Source: Serratia marcescens
Lineage (GTDB): Bacteria; Pseudomonadota; Gammaproteobacteria; Enterobacterales; Enterobacteriaceae
Assembly (NCBI RefSeq): GCF_006715005.1
Contig: NZ_VFMJ01000001.1
Coordinates: forward strand, 2,852,001-2,916,000
Length of the DNA stretch: 64,000 nt
Direction: 5' to 3'
The notes beneath the pieces were generated by a model. It made no database searches. It saw only the letters and a program-made list of their open reading frames with translations, and was not told the origin of the DNA. Below, one piece after another: positions 56,568 through 64,000 of the stretch (its first letter is position 1; each line of letters starts with the position of its first letter). A program made the translations under genes and the position numbers.

Positions 56568-58034
56568 ATGAAAAACCTTACGTTAGCGCAACGCCTCACG
56601 CTGATCTTCGCGCTGCTGATCGTCATCGGCTGCGCCTTTTCCGGCTGGATGCAGGTGCGCAGCAATACCCAGTACAGCCAGGCGGTGATCCAGCGCCTGT
56701 CCGGCAACCTGGCGCAGCATATCGCCGACAGCAACCCGCTGCTGGGGGTGAACGGACCGGATCCGCAGGCGGTGCATACCCTGTTCGATCAGCTGATGGC
56801 GGTGAACCCCAGCGTGGAGGTTTACCTGCTCGACAAACAGGGCGCGATTATCGGCAACGCCGCGCCGACCGGGCATCTGAAACGGCAGCGGGTCGCATTG
56901 CCGCCGCTGCAGGCGCTGCTCGATGGCGCGCAGATGCCGGTGTATGGCGACGATCCGCGCAGCGAGGACGGGCGCAAGGTGTTCAGCGTCGCGCCGCTGA
57001 AGGTCGATGGCCGGATCGAAGGCTATCTGTACGTGGTCTTGCTCGGCGAAGAGTACACGGCGCTGGCCAGCAACGCCCAGTTCAACTCGGCGGCCAGGAT
57101 GGCCCTGTGGACCTCCGGGGTGATGGTGCTGTTCAGCCTGCTGGCCGGCGGTTTCGCGTTTTATTGGGTGACGCGCCCGATCCGTCGCCTGACCCGGCAG
57201 GTCAATGCGCTGGACAGCGGCGGCATCGAAGCGGTGCAGGCCTACGCGGCGCTGCCGGCGGTACGGGCCGGGCGCGACGAAGTCAGCCAGCTTCAGCAGG
57301 CCTTCCACCGCATGGCGCAGCGCCTTGCCGAACAATGGCAAACGCTGGCACAGCAGGATCGGCTGCGGCGTGAGTTCATCGCCAATGTCTCGCACGATCT
57401 GCGCACCCCGCTCACCTCGCTGCACGGCTATCTGGAGACGCTGTCGGTCAAGGCCGCCACCCTGAGCGAAGCCGATCGGCGGCGCTATCTGGAGATCGCG
57501 CTGGCGCAGAGCCGCAAGGTGGGCAAGCTGGCGCAGGAGCTGTTCGAGCTGGCACGGCTGGAGTACGGCGTGGTGAAGCCGCAGAAAGAGCCCTTCTCCC
57601 TCAGCGAACTGTTGCAGGACGTATTCCAAAAGTTCGAGCTGGCGGCGGAGGCGCGCAACCAGAGGCTGCACGCCGACATCGCTCCGGGCATTCCGCCGGT
57701 GTTCGCCGATCTCAGCATGATTGAGCGGGTGCTGACCAACCTGCTGGACAACGCCATTCGCCATACGCCGCCCGGCGGCGACATCGGCGTGCGGCTGTGG
57801 CGGCAGGAAGACCAGGTAATGGTGCAGGTCAGCGACAACGGCCCCGGCATTCCGCAGACGCTGCGCGCCGATCTGTTCGTGCGCCCGTCTGTTCTGAGCG
57901 GCGCCCGGCGCCCTTCCGGCGGACTGGGCCTGATGATCGTGCGGCGCATTCTGCAGTTGCACGACAGCGATATTCAGCTGATCGAACAAGCGCAAAGCGG
58001 CGCCTGCTTCCGCTTTGCCATTCCGCCGCGTTAA
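56568..58034 (+). CDS. Sensor histidine kinase
   Basis: A 488-residue inner-membrane kinase. Two membrane segments (about 8-28 and 180-200) enclose a periplasmic sensor domain of about 150 residues; a HAMP domain follows (VTRPIRRLTRQVNALDSGGI), then the dimerisation/phosphorylation site His276 in ANVSHDLRTPLTSLHGYLE, and the ATPase domain with NLLDNAIRHTPPGG, DNGPGIP and GGLGLMIVRRI. It phosphorylates the regulator encoded just upstream. Its last four bases overlap the convergent ecpE gene. Confidence 0.93.
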   Translation: MKNLTLAQRLTLIFALLIVIGCAFSGWMQVRSNTQYSQAVIQRLSGNLAQHIADSNPLLGVNGPDPQAVHTLFDQLMAVNPSVEVYLLDKQGAIIGNAAPTGHLKRQRVALPPLQALLDGAQMPVYGDDPRSEDGRKVFSVAPLKVDGRIEGYLYVVLLGEEYTALASNAQFNSAARMALWTSGVMVLFSLLAGGFAFYWVTRPIRRLTRQVNALDSGGIEAVQAYAALPAVRAGRDEVSQLQQAFHRMAQRLAEQWQTLAQQDRLRREFIANVSHDLRTPLTSLHGYLETLSVKAATLSEADRRRYLEIALAQSRKVGKLAQELFELARLEYGVVKPQKEPFSLSELLQDVFQKFELAAEARNQRLHADIAPGIPPVFADLSMIERVLTNLLDNAIRHTPPGGDIGVRLWRQEDQVMVQVSDNGPGIPQTLRADLFVRPSVLSGARRPSGGLGLMIVRRILQLHDSDIQLIEQAQSGACFRFAIPPR

Positions 58035-58699
58035 TCGAGGCAGCTGCGATCGACGCTGATAAATTTGTCGTTATAAATAATGAATTTCTGCCCCTTCAGC
58101 CGAATACCGGCATGGGTCAGCGTATCGCCGGGGCGCAGGTATTCGGTGACGCCCTCTTCATCCGTGCTGTTGCAGCCCGGCTTGAGCAGGAACTTGAAGT
58201 AGGTGTTGCCGGTGTTGGTGAGCGTACCGCGCTGGGTATCGAGCCGATAGGCAAAGTTTACCTGACGCGGGCGTACCACCAGAATGGTGTCCATCACCAC
58301 GATCGGCTCCAGGTTGACGCCGGCGCCCCGACGCGGCCCCGGCTCGAACAATCGGGTCGGCACTTCGCGAAATGACACCCGGTAATAACGCTCGCGATTA
58401 TCCTGCGGCCCGCGGTAGAAAAACTTATAGTACTCCGCCTGCCCGGCCTGCAGCGTCAGCTGACGCGGCGCGAACAGCAGCTCGCCGTCCGCCGGCCGGC
58501 TGCGCACCTCGCGCTCTCCCGGCCGATCGATAGCGCGAATGCTCACCTGATACAGGCGCGCGCTGCGGTTGTTATTCAACACCCGCTTGGCGGTGAATGA
58601 GCGATCCTGATCCATGGCAAACGTCAGGGTACCGACATTGATCGCGGCGGCGGTAAAGGGGAAGGACAAACACAGCAACCCTATCAGCACAAGTTTCAC
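58031..58699 (-). CDS. ecpE: ECP fimbria chaperone EcpE
   Basis: A 222-residue periplasmic chaperone of the ECP/Mat (alternate chaperone-usher) group with signal peptide (MKLVLIGLLCLSFPFTAAA). It contains NVGTLTFAMDQDRSFTAKRV, an LTLQAGQAEYYKFFYRGPQD strand and YYRVSFREVP. E. coli EcpE has the same role, but its length (236) differs somewhat. Last gene of the operon, 9 bases after ecpD. Its stop overlaps the sensor-kinase stop by 4 bases in convergent orientation. Confidence 0.88.
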   Translation of the reverse strand: MKLVLIGLLCLSFPFTAAAINVGTLTFAMDQDRSFTAKRVLNNNRSARLYQVSIRAIDRPGEREVRSRPADGELLFAPRQLTLQAGQAEYYKFFYRGPQDNRERYYRVSFREVPTRLFEPGPRRGAGVNLEPIVVMDTILVVRPRQVNFAYRLDTQRGTLTNTGNTYFKFLLKPGCNSTDEEGVTEYLRPGDTLTHAGIRLKGQKFIIYNDKFISVDRSCLD

Positions 58700-58708
58700 G
58701 CCCTGCCC

Positions 58709-60343
58709 TCAATTGATGTTGCGCCAGGTGGCTTCGACATGAATTTCACCGGCGGCGCTGACGTCGCCATACCAACCGTTGCCGTCGACGGTTCTCAGCG
58801 AGATCGGGTTGTTCATCGGAATGCTAAAGGTCACGCGGGTCTTGTTCAGCACCCCCACTTCACCGGAGATATCATTCCACGGGGTGCTGCTCCAGAGCGC
58901 ATTGGTCATGTCGTGCCACTGGCCATCGCAGCCGGCGGCGAAGCTCTGCTGGCCGTTGGTGCTGGTGGTGATGCCAAGGGTGGCGGGGAACGGTACCCGG
59001 GTACTGTCATCCGCAGAAGAAAAGAGGCAATAGTTCACCCCGTTGATCGCCTGAGTCGGCCCGGTCGCCATCACCCTCACCTGATCGGCGGCGGTTTTGC
59101 CGCTGGTGGTCACGAAGTAGCCGAACTCCAGCGCCGGCTCCGCCGGGCCGACATAGCCTTCACGGTGTGGGCTGTTGTCGTAATCATCGGAAATAATGCT
59201 GATGCTGAAATCACGCGGCTTGATAATCAGCTGGTTTGAAGTGGAAAACTCATACCATCCCGACTCCGGCGAGGTGGTGTTCTGAAAACGGAAATTGATC
59301 AGATCGCGGGTGCCGCTGTCGGAAATCCCCAGCGCGACCATCTGTTTGAAGAAGTTACTGGAGAAGAACACATAGACCGCGTTGCTGCTCTTCAACTCGT
59401 TAAACGTATAGTAGCTGCCGGTGCCCGACGTGTTTTTCCAGGTGTTGCCGTTCAGACTGAACTGCAGATCGGCGGCGTTCACCGCAGAGGACAGCGCCGC
59501 ATGGTTAATCGCCGGGAAAATATGAATCGAGGTATTGCTGACGCTGCCGTCGGTCTGCAAATCGTAGCTGACCATCTTGCACATGATGCCTGAGCGGGCG
59601 CCGATGGTCTGGTTCTTGCAATCGGCATTGCCCTCGCCGATGATCGGCACCCCATCGCTGTTGACGAACACCTCCGATACGGCATTGGTATTGATAAAGC
59701 GCAGGTGGGCCGCCTTGCTGTGCGTGACGGTGCGCTTGTACCAGCTGCCGCTGGCCTGATCCCGACAGCGGCCGCCGGCCGCGGCGTCGTAAGCCACCGA
59801 CGTTTGGCAGCCGTTGATCTGCATGCTGAAAGCTTCGCCCGCCGCCATCTGCTTCAGATATTGATAGAAGCTCGGCGACATCATGCCGTGCATCCATTTT
59901 GCACCGCCGGGCGTGACCACGGCGCCGTAAAATCCCTTTTCGTCGGTGGTCTGCGGCAGAATCAAGCTGGTATCCATATTGCAGCCGGCATACCAGTTGA
60001 TGCAGCGCAAGCCGAGGAACGGATTCTTTATCGGCGCATTTTCCAGCCACATGTCATAGCGCCAGTTGGCATTCAGCCCCGTGTTGTAACCATTATCCAC
60101 GTACCCCAGGCTTTGCTGATAGACAGTGCCGGAACCGCCGTATTTCAGCCCGGTCCACTTATTGGCGCCGGTCATACGCGGATCCAGCCCGCCGGCCGGC
60201 GTGACGAAAAAGTTGTCGTCGGCGTTGTTCTCCACGAAGACAAATTTCATGACCGCCGCATCCGGCCAGTTGGTCTGGCTGACCGCCGCCTGCAGCGCGG
60301 GGGCGACCAGCGCCAACAACAACAGCGCAACGTTAGCTCTCAT
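58709..60343 (-). CDS. ecpD: ECP tip adhesin EcpD
   Basis: A 544-residue secreted protein (E. coli EcpD 547) with signal peptide ([20 protein letters not shown]). It is the large tip subunit that binds host cells and starts pilus assembly. Typical stretches: [40 protein letters not shown] and a C-terminal pilin-like domain ([20 protein letters not shown]). The start at 60343 overlaps the end of ecpC by 11 bases, supporting translational coupling. Several cysteines may form disulfides. Confidence 0.9.
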   Translation of the reverse strand: MRANVALLLLALVAPALQAAVSQTNWPDAAVMKFVFVENNADDNFFVTPAGGLDPRMTGANKWTGLKYGGSGTVYQQSLGYVDNGYNTGLNANWRYDMWLENAPIKNPFLGLRCINWYAGCNMDTSLILPQTTDEKGFYGAVVTPGGAKWMHGMMSPSFYQYLKQMAAGEAFSMQINGCQTSVAYDAAAGGRCRDQASGSWYKRTVTHSKAAHLRFINTNAVSEVFVNSDGVPIIGEGNADCKNQTIGARSGIMCKMVSYDLQTDGSVSNTSIHIFPAINHAALSSAVNAADLQFSLNGNTWKNTSGTGSYYTFNELKSSNAVYVFFSSNFFKQMVALGISDSGTRDLINFRFQNTTSPESGWYEFSTSNQLIIKPRDFSISIISDDYDNSPHREGYVGPAEPALEFGYFVTTSGKTAADQVRVMATGPTQAINGVNYCLFSSADDSTRVPFPATLGITTSTNGQQSFAAGCDGQWHDMTNALWSSTPWNDISGEVGVLNKTRVTFSIPMNNPISLRTVDGNGWYGDVSAAGEIHVEATWRNIN

Positions 60344-62852
60344 GATCAGACTCCCCGGATGACATATTGCCCGCATAGGTTTTCAGCCCGGTGCAGATCA
60401 CGTCGCCGACCCACACGGCGCCTTGCGCCTTGCTGAGATCCAAATCCACTTCGCATGTCTGATTGCCGCTGTGGGTAAAATCGATAACCGGGAATTTCTT
60501 GTCGACGTCCATGATAAATTCGCCTTTCTCATCGGTGCGAGTGCGGCCGATATGGTTCTTGATATAGGCGTTGGCCAGCAGCGTGCCGTCCTCCGCTTTG
60601 ATGCGGCCGAACACCGTCACCATCTGTTTTATCTCCGGCGAGATCACCGCCACGTTGCCCGGATACAGGGTGAGCTTGCTCTTGCGCTTGGTGACGATGT
60701 CGAAGCTCTCCGCCGAGTTTTTGTTGTTCATCAGCTCAACGTCGTACTGACCGTAAGGCGACAAAGGCAGGTAATTCTTATTGCCGCTCAGCTTCACCAT
60801 CCGGCCGTCAACACGTGCGGTCAGCAGGCCGTCGTTTTCAATGCCGGTATTGAAGATGATCCCGGCGTTGCCTTCGTTGCGGCCACTGATGGCGATATCA
60901 CGCCCTTGCCAGCCCACGCTGCCGCTCGCGGTCAGGCTGCTGTTAACGTAGCCGTCGGCGGAGCTGCTGACGTTGAGCGTGCCGGCCGAATACTTGGTGT
61001 CGAAGCGCGCATAGCCGCCACCGTTGAAGCGGTTGTCGCCGCGGGTATCACCGGAAATCGCCCGCGACAGGTTGGCGCCCAGGGTACGGATCGGCCCGTC
61101 CTTGATGTCCTTGCGTGCCGCCAGGTTGGCGGTGGTGTAGCCGTTCTGGTTGGAAACGCCGGCGCTGAGCCAGTTGCCCATCGGCAGTGAAAAATCGAGC
61201 GCGATGTACTTGCCGGTATTGGCGTTGCTGCTGCCGTTGTTGTAGCGTTGCACGCCCGCACGTACGCCCAGCGTGCCGAAGCGGCCGGTAAAAATATTTT
61301 GGTAATAATCGGCGTTGTAATAGTGACTGTCGTTCTTCTTATCGTCGTTGTAGCTGGCGCTCAGGGTGCCCAGCGGAGACCACAGCGCCCCCAGATTAAG
61401 GCTGCCGCCAACGGCGCGGTTATAGGCGTCATTTTGCAACAGACGATCGCCAATCTGCGTTTTCTCCTGATTGATCCATACGCTGCTGAAGCCGCCGGGC
61501 AACGCGGCGCTGACGCTATTGACCAGGCTCCAGGAGCGATCGGAGGCCGCCATATTTTGCAGGTTGATCTGAATCGACTCGGTCACCGGCAGGCTGACGC
61601 GGCTCTCGCCGACGGCGTTGCCGTCAAACGAATACCCCGACAGCGCCCAATTAAGCGTTTGCAGATTGCCGGTAGCCGAAGCGCCAAGCAAATAAGAGTC
61701 CTTTGCCGGGCGGTGACGTTCCCGTTCACCTCGCCAGTCGTCCATGCGCAGCATCCCGCCCCAGAATTGCCAGGCCAGCGGCGCATTGGCGCCGCGATTA
61801 GGGCTGAACAGTTTATTCACTCGCTGCATGCGTTTATCGACCACTTTGCCGTTGACCACGACCTCCACCTCTACGTCATAGATACCGTAGGGCAAACTGC
61901 CGGTATCCACTTCATGGTTGCCCATCGTGAAGTTTTGTACGCTGAGCAGCCGCCCGTCGCGCGACAGATGCACCTCGCCGGCCGAGGGGAAAAAAACCAC
62001 GATCGGCGTCAGCGATTGGGAATTATCGAATACCGTCGAGTTGGCGCGGTTGCCGTAGGACAGACCATAAATCTTGCTCGAGTTGATGGTGGTGACCGGC
62101 CCCAGCGACTGCAGATTCCAGCTGTCCAACATGCCGGCGGCGAAACGGCGACCGGCGAAATCACGCTCGTACATCGCTTTGTACAGCGTGGCGTTTTCAT
62201 CGCCGCTGCCGATACCGTAGATGGAGCCGTTCAACTCCACGTGGTGTTCACGCAACGCCGTGACGCTGTTGAGCGATAAATAACTGGAGGTGTTGCCTTC
62301 GCTGGCGCGGGCCCGGTTATCGTAGACCCCGAGGTTATAATCCAGCGTGCTGCTCACGGCATCCACGCTGGACGCGCCGATGTCGCTGGAACGAGCGCGC
62401 AGCACCGTCCCCAACGCGGATTCCTTCACCACCAGCTGCAGGTTGAGCTGCCGGAAATCCAGCGCCAGCCAAGCGTCGTCCGCGACCCGGATATGCTGCT
62501 GCCGATCGAATGGCGCATCCTGCAAAGCCTGCAGCTGGCCGGCAATCGACGCCGTCAGCCGGGCGCCGTCGTCGTTATCCTCCAGCGTCACCCGACGAAT
62601 CTTTAGCCTGTCCTGATCCAGGTAGAGAAAGGCATGGCCGATGCGGCTGTCGTCTTTGACGCCATCGCTCTTTTCATAATGCAATAACAGCGGAATACTC
62701 ATCCCCTCGCGCAACGCCAGGCTGAAAGTGTGCGGGATCAGCACGCCGTTAATCTGCGTCAAACCGGCCGCCATCGCCATACGGCCAGGCAACAGCGTCG
62801 GGAGCGCCAGCGCACCGGCAGCCAAAAGCGTTCTCAACAGCACAGCGTTCAC
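60333..62852 (-). CDS. ecpC: ECP outer-membrane usher EcpC
   Basis: An usher of the alternate (CS1/ECP) chaperone-usher class. With the GTG at 62852 as start the protein has 839 residues, near the E. coli length (841), and begins with a signal peptide ([20 protein letters not shown], cut near AMA). That GTG has an excellent AAGGAG six bases ahead. Alternative ATGs at 62936, 62903 and 62885 would add up to 28 residues of non-signal-like sequence. Barrel and C-terminal regions ([32 protein letters not shown]) are complete. It overlaps ecpD by 11 bases. Confidence 0.9.
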   Translation of the reverse strand: MNAVLLRTLLAAGALALPTLLPGRMAMAAGLTQINGVLIPHTFSLALREGMSIPLLLHYEKSDGVKDDSRIGHAFLYLDQDRLKIRRVTLEDNDDGARLTASIAGQLQALQDAPFDRQQHIRVADDAWLALDFRQLNLQLVVKESALGTVLRARSSDIGASSVDAVSSTLDYNLGVYDNRARASEGNTSSYLSLNSVTALREHHVELNGSIYGIGSGDENATLYKAMYERDFAGRRFAAGMLDSWNLQSLGPVTTINSSKIYGLSYGNRANSTVFDNSQSLTPIVVFFPSAGEVHLSRDGRLLSVQNFTMGNHEVDTGSLPYGIYDVEVEVVVNGKVVDKRMQRVNKLFSPNRGANAPLAWQFWGGMLRMDDWRGERERHRPAKDSYLLGASATGNLQTLNWALSGYSFDGNAVGESRVSLPVTESIQINLQNMAASDRSWSLVNSVSAALPGGFSSVWINQEKTQIGDRLLQNDAYNRAVGGSLNLGALWSPLGTLSASYNDDKKNDSHYYNADYYQNIFTGRFGTLGVRAGVQRYNNGSSNANTGKYIALDFSLPMGNWLSAGVSNQNGYTTANLAARKDIKDGPIRTLGANLSRAISGDTRGDNRFNGGGYARFDTKYSAGTLNVSSSADGYVNSSLTASGSVGWQGRDIAISGRNEGNAGIIFNTGIENDGLLTARVDGRMVKLSGNKNYLPLSPYGQYDVELMNNKNSAESFDIVTKRKSKLTLYPGNVAVISPEIKQMVTVFGRIKAEDGTLLANAYIKNHIGRTRTDEKGEFIMDVDKKFPVIDFTHSGNQTCEVDLDLSKAQGAVWVGDVICTGLKTYAGNMSSGESDHES

Positions 62853-62902
62853 ATGCCACTCCTTGCGTGATTGTTTTGCATCCATCGTGGATAACGCGCG
62901 CA

Positions 62903-63571
62903 TCACTTCACCGGGATAAACTGTTCGCCGTGCCACAGCGCGACGCGTCCTTTTTTATCGTTGACGTCAACCTTGCTGAAGGCGCGATCCTTCCCCGGCA
63001 TCACGAAATAGTTTTCCTTGCAGTCGCTGCCGTCTTGCTTGTTCCTGCAATTGCCGTAGGCCACCACTTTGAACGTGGCGTTGCCGGTGTTTTTGATCCG
63101 TCCGTTGGCGAACTGATAGGCGAAGCGATCCTGCCGAGGCGCCACCACCAAAATGGTGCCGATGCGCGCCGACGTGGTGGCCACGGCATTACGCCGAGCG
63201 GAGTTTTGCCCCGCCTCGCTCAGCGCCTGATCGAACCAAACGATGCGGTAGTAACGCTCCTGGGCATCATTCGGCCCCTTGTAGTAAAAGCGGATCACAT
63301 CGCTGGCGTTGGCCGGCAAGATCAGGCTGGCGGGCGACAGCAGCATTTCATCCCGGCTGCTCATCGGGATCACCGTACCGGAGGCCAGGGGACTGGAAAT
63401 GCGTTCGATCTTGATGTTCACCAGCCGGCCGCTGTCGGTGGTGTTTTTGATTTCCTTGCTCAGGCGCGCGCTGTCGCCAGGCATGAAGGAGCTGATCTCA
63501 CCCACATCGAGAGCCAAAGCCGGCCGCAGCAGCATTAACATCAGAGTGACGGCGAGAGAAAAGCGTGTCAT
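62903..63571 (-). CDS. ecpB: ECP fimbria chaperone EcpB
   Basis: A 222-residue chaperone, the E. coli EcpB length, with signal peptide ([20 protein letters not shown]). [20 protein letters not shown], then ADVIRF-type [20 protein letters not shown] are characteristic of the ECP chaperones and homologous to EcpE downstream. It guards the EcpA subunits in the periplasm. It follows ecpA with a gap of 78 bases. Confidence 0.9.
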   Translation of the reverse strand: MTRFSLAVTLMLMLLRPALALDVGEISSFMPGDSARLSKEIKNTTDSGRLVNIKIERISSPLASGTVIPMSSRDEMLLSPASLILPANASDVIRFYYKGPNDAQERYYRIVWFDQALSEAGQNSARRNAVATTSARIGTILVVAPRQDRFAYQFANGRIKNTGNATFKVVAYGNCRNKQDGSDCKENYFVMPGKDRAFSKVDVNDKKGRVALWHGEQFIPVK

Positions 63572-63649
63572 TGCGGTATTCCACTGGCGTTGATGAGCGA
63601 TAAATAGCAGGAGGTCTCCCCCCTGCCAGATGCAGATCGTTCGGAGGGA

Positions 63650-64000
63650 TTAGGAAGTCCAGGTCGCGTTGAACTCGACGCTGACGTCGCCGCTCCAGAT
63701 ACCTTCCGGCAGCGTGCTGAAATCCGTGACGGCGGTGGTGCCGTTTGACGTCGCGCCGATGATGCTGAAGGTGAACTGATCCTGCGCGCTGGTGCGGCCG
63801 GCCTGGTTGTAGGCGTTGGACAGGGCGCTCAGATTGCCGCCCAAAATGCCGGCGGTGGTGTCGATCATGGTGGTTTCAGCCGTTTTCCCGACCACCGCAC
63901 CGTTATAGTTCACCCCGACTTCCAGCGTAGAACCGGAAGTATCCAGCTGAGTCAGCGTATTGGAGACCAGTTTTGAGGTCAGTTTGAAAGCGGTGGCCGT
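63650..64000 (-). CDS. ecpA: ECP major pilin EcpA (partial, C-terminal part)
   Basis: The C-terminal 116 codons or so of the pilin; the 5' part lies beyond the right edge. The frame is open to the edge ([20 protein letters not shown] at the edge) and continues [20 protein letters not shown], ending [16 protein letters not shown]. This is almost the same as E. coli EcpA as I recall it. There is no real start at 63913, where a GTG codon is internal. It is the first structural gene; the regulator gene ecpR would be expected upstream, outside this window. Confidence 0.92.
   Translation of the reverse strand, partial: TATAFKLTSKLVSNTLTQLDTSGSTLEVGVNYNGAVVGKTAETTMIDTTAGILGGNLSALSNAYNQAGRTSAQDQFTFSIIGATSNGTTAVTDFSTLPEGIWSGDVSVEFNATWTS

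Noticed and set aside
63650..63913. A complete small gene starting at 63913
   Set aside because: The frame is open to the window edge and the upstream residues match the EcpA pilin; the GTG at 63913 is an internal valine codon.

Overview
The window reads as a piece of the chromosome of an enteric gammaproteobacterium, most likely Serratia (S. marcescens group). The basis is protein-level recall, not a database search: near-complete MglABC, GalS, FolE, MoeAB, GsiABCD, PhoA, BetTIBA and EcpABCDE orthologues of Enterobacterales, high GC with many GCC/CTG/GCG codons, and a fimA-type pilin resembling the S. marcescens type 1-like pilin. Gene order is partly that of E. coli (mglC-mglA-mglB-galS-yeiB-folE; gsiDCBA-iaaA near moeAB). 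No rRNA, tRNA, CRISPR array, prophage or insertion sequence was seen.

Layout. 1-6.2 kb: galactose/methyl-galactoside transport (mglBAC) with its repressor galS, then yeiB and folE. 6.4-10.6 kb: an MFS exporter divergent from a LysR gene that sits directly ahead of the formaldehyde detoxification genes frmA-frmB. 10.6-11.8 kb: an AT-rich islet with a single 108-residue protein of unknown function and one very small candidate gene. 11.8-18.1 kb: glutathione importer gsiDCBA with isoaspartyl peptidase iaaA. 18.5-22.8 kb: a DUF924 gene, moeA-moeB and the ABC-F gene ybiT. 23-25.4 kb: a two-gene AT-richer cassette of unknown function, a secreted alpha/beta hydrolase, and a small membrane-protein gene broken by a 1-base frameshift. 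25.3-27.5 kb: cynR/cynT-cynS for cyanate. 27.6-28.5 kb: a yjhX-type toxin gene behind a strongly structured leader, followed by a GNAT gene. 28.6-34 kb: small kinase-like ATPase, LysR/isochorismatase-type hydrolase, P450 + ABM monooxygenase pair divergent from an ArsR-type regulator, and a Nu-class GST. 34-38.3 kb: phoA behind a clear Pho box, mqo, and a Rob-like AraC protein that lacks Rob's effector domain.

38.3-45.1 kb holds a four-gene chaperone-usher fimbrial operon (pilin, chaperone, usher, adhesin; minus strand) with a divergent EAL phosphodiesterase gene and a LuxR-type regulator, an arrangement reminiscent of Klebsiella mrkJ/mrkI. 45.3-47 kb is a membrane-anchored FMN-binding glutamate-synthase-like protein. 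47-53.4 kb is the choline-to-glycine-betaine locus betA-betB-betI / betT with a palindromic BetI operator. 53.4-58 kb is a redox locus: DoxX-like DUF417 protein, secreted MXKDX-repeat protein, periplasmic molybdopterin oxidoreductase and its cytochrome b, divergent from an OmpR-type two-component pair. 58-64 kb is the ECP/Mat (alternate chaperone-usher) pilus operon ecpA-E, with ecpA running off the right edge.

The points most worth a second look are the structured three-way-junction leader with a mini-ORF ahead of yjhX, the unknown cassette at 22981-23837, the lone 108-residue protein, the compact P450 with an unusual K-helix motif and its operator-over-start-codon regulator, and the MXKDX/molybdoenzyme/two-component locus.
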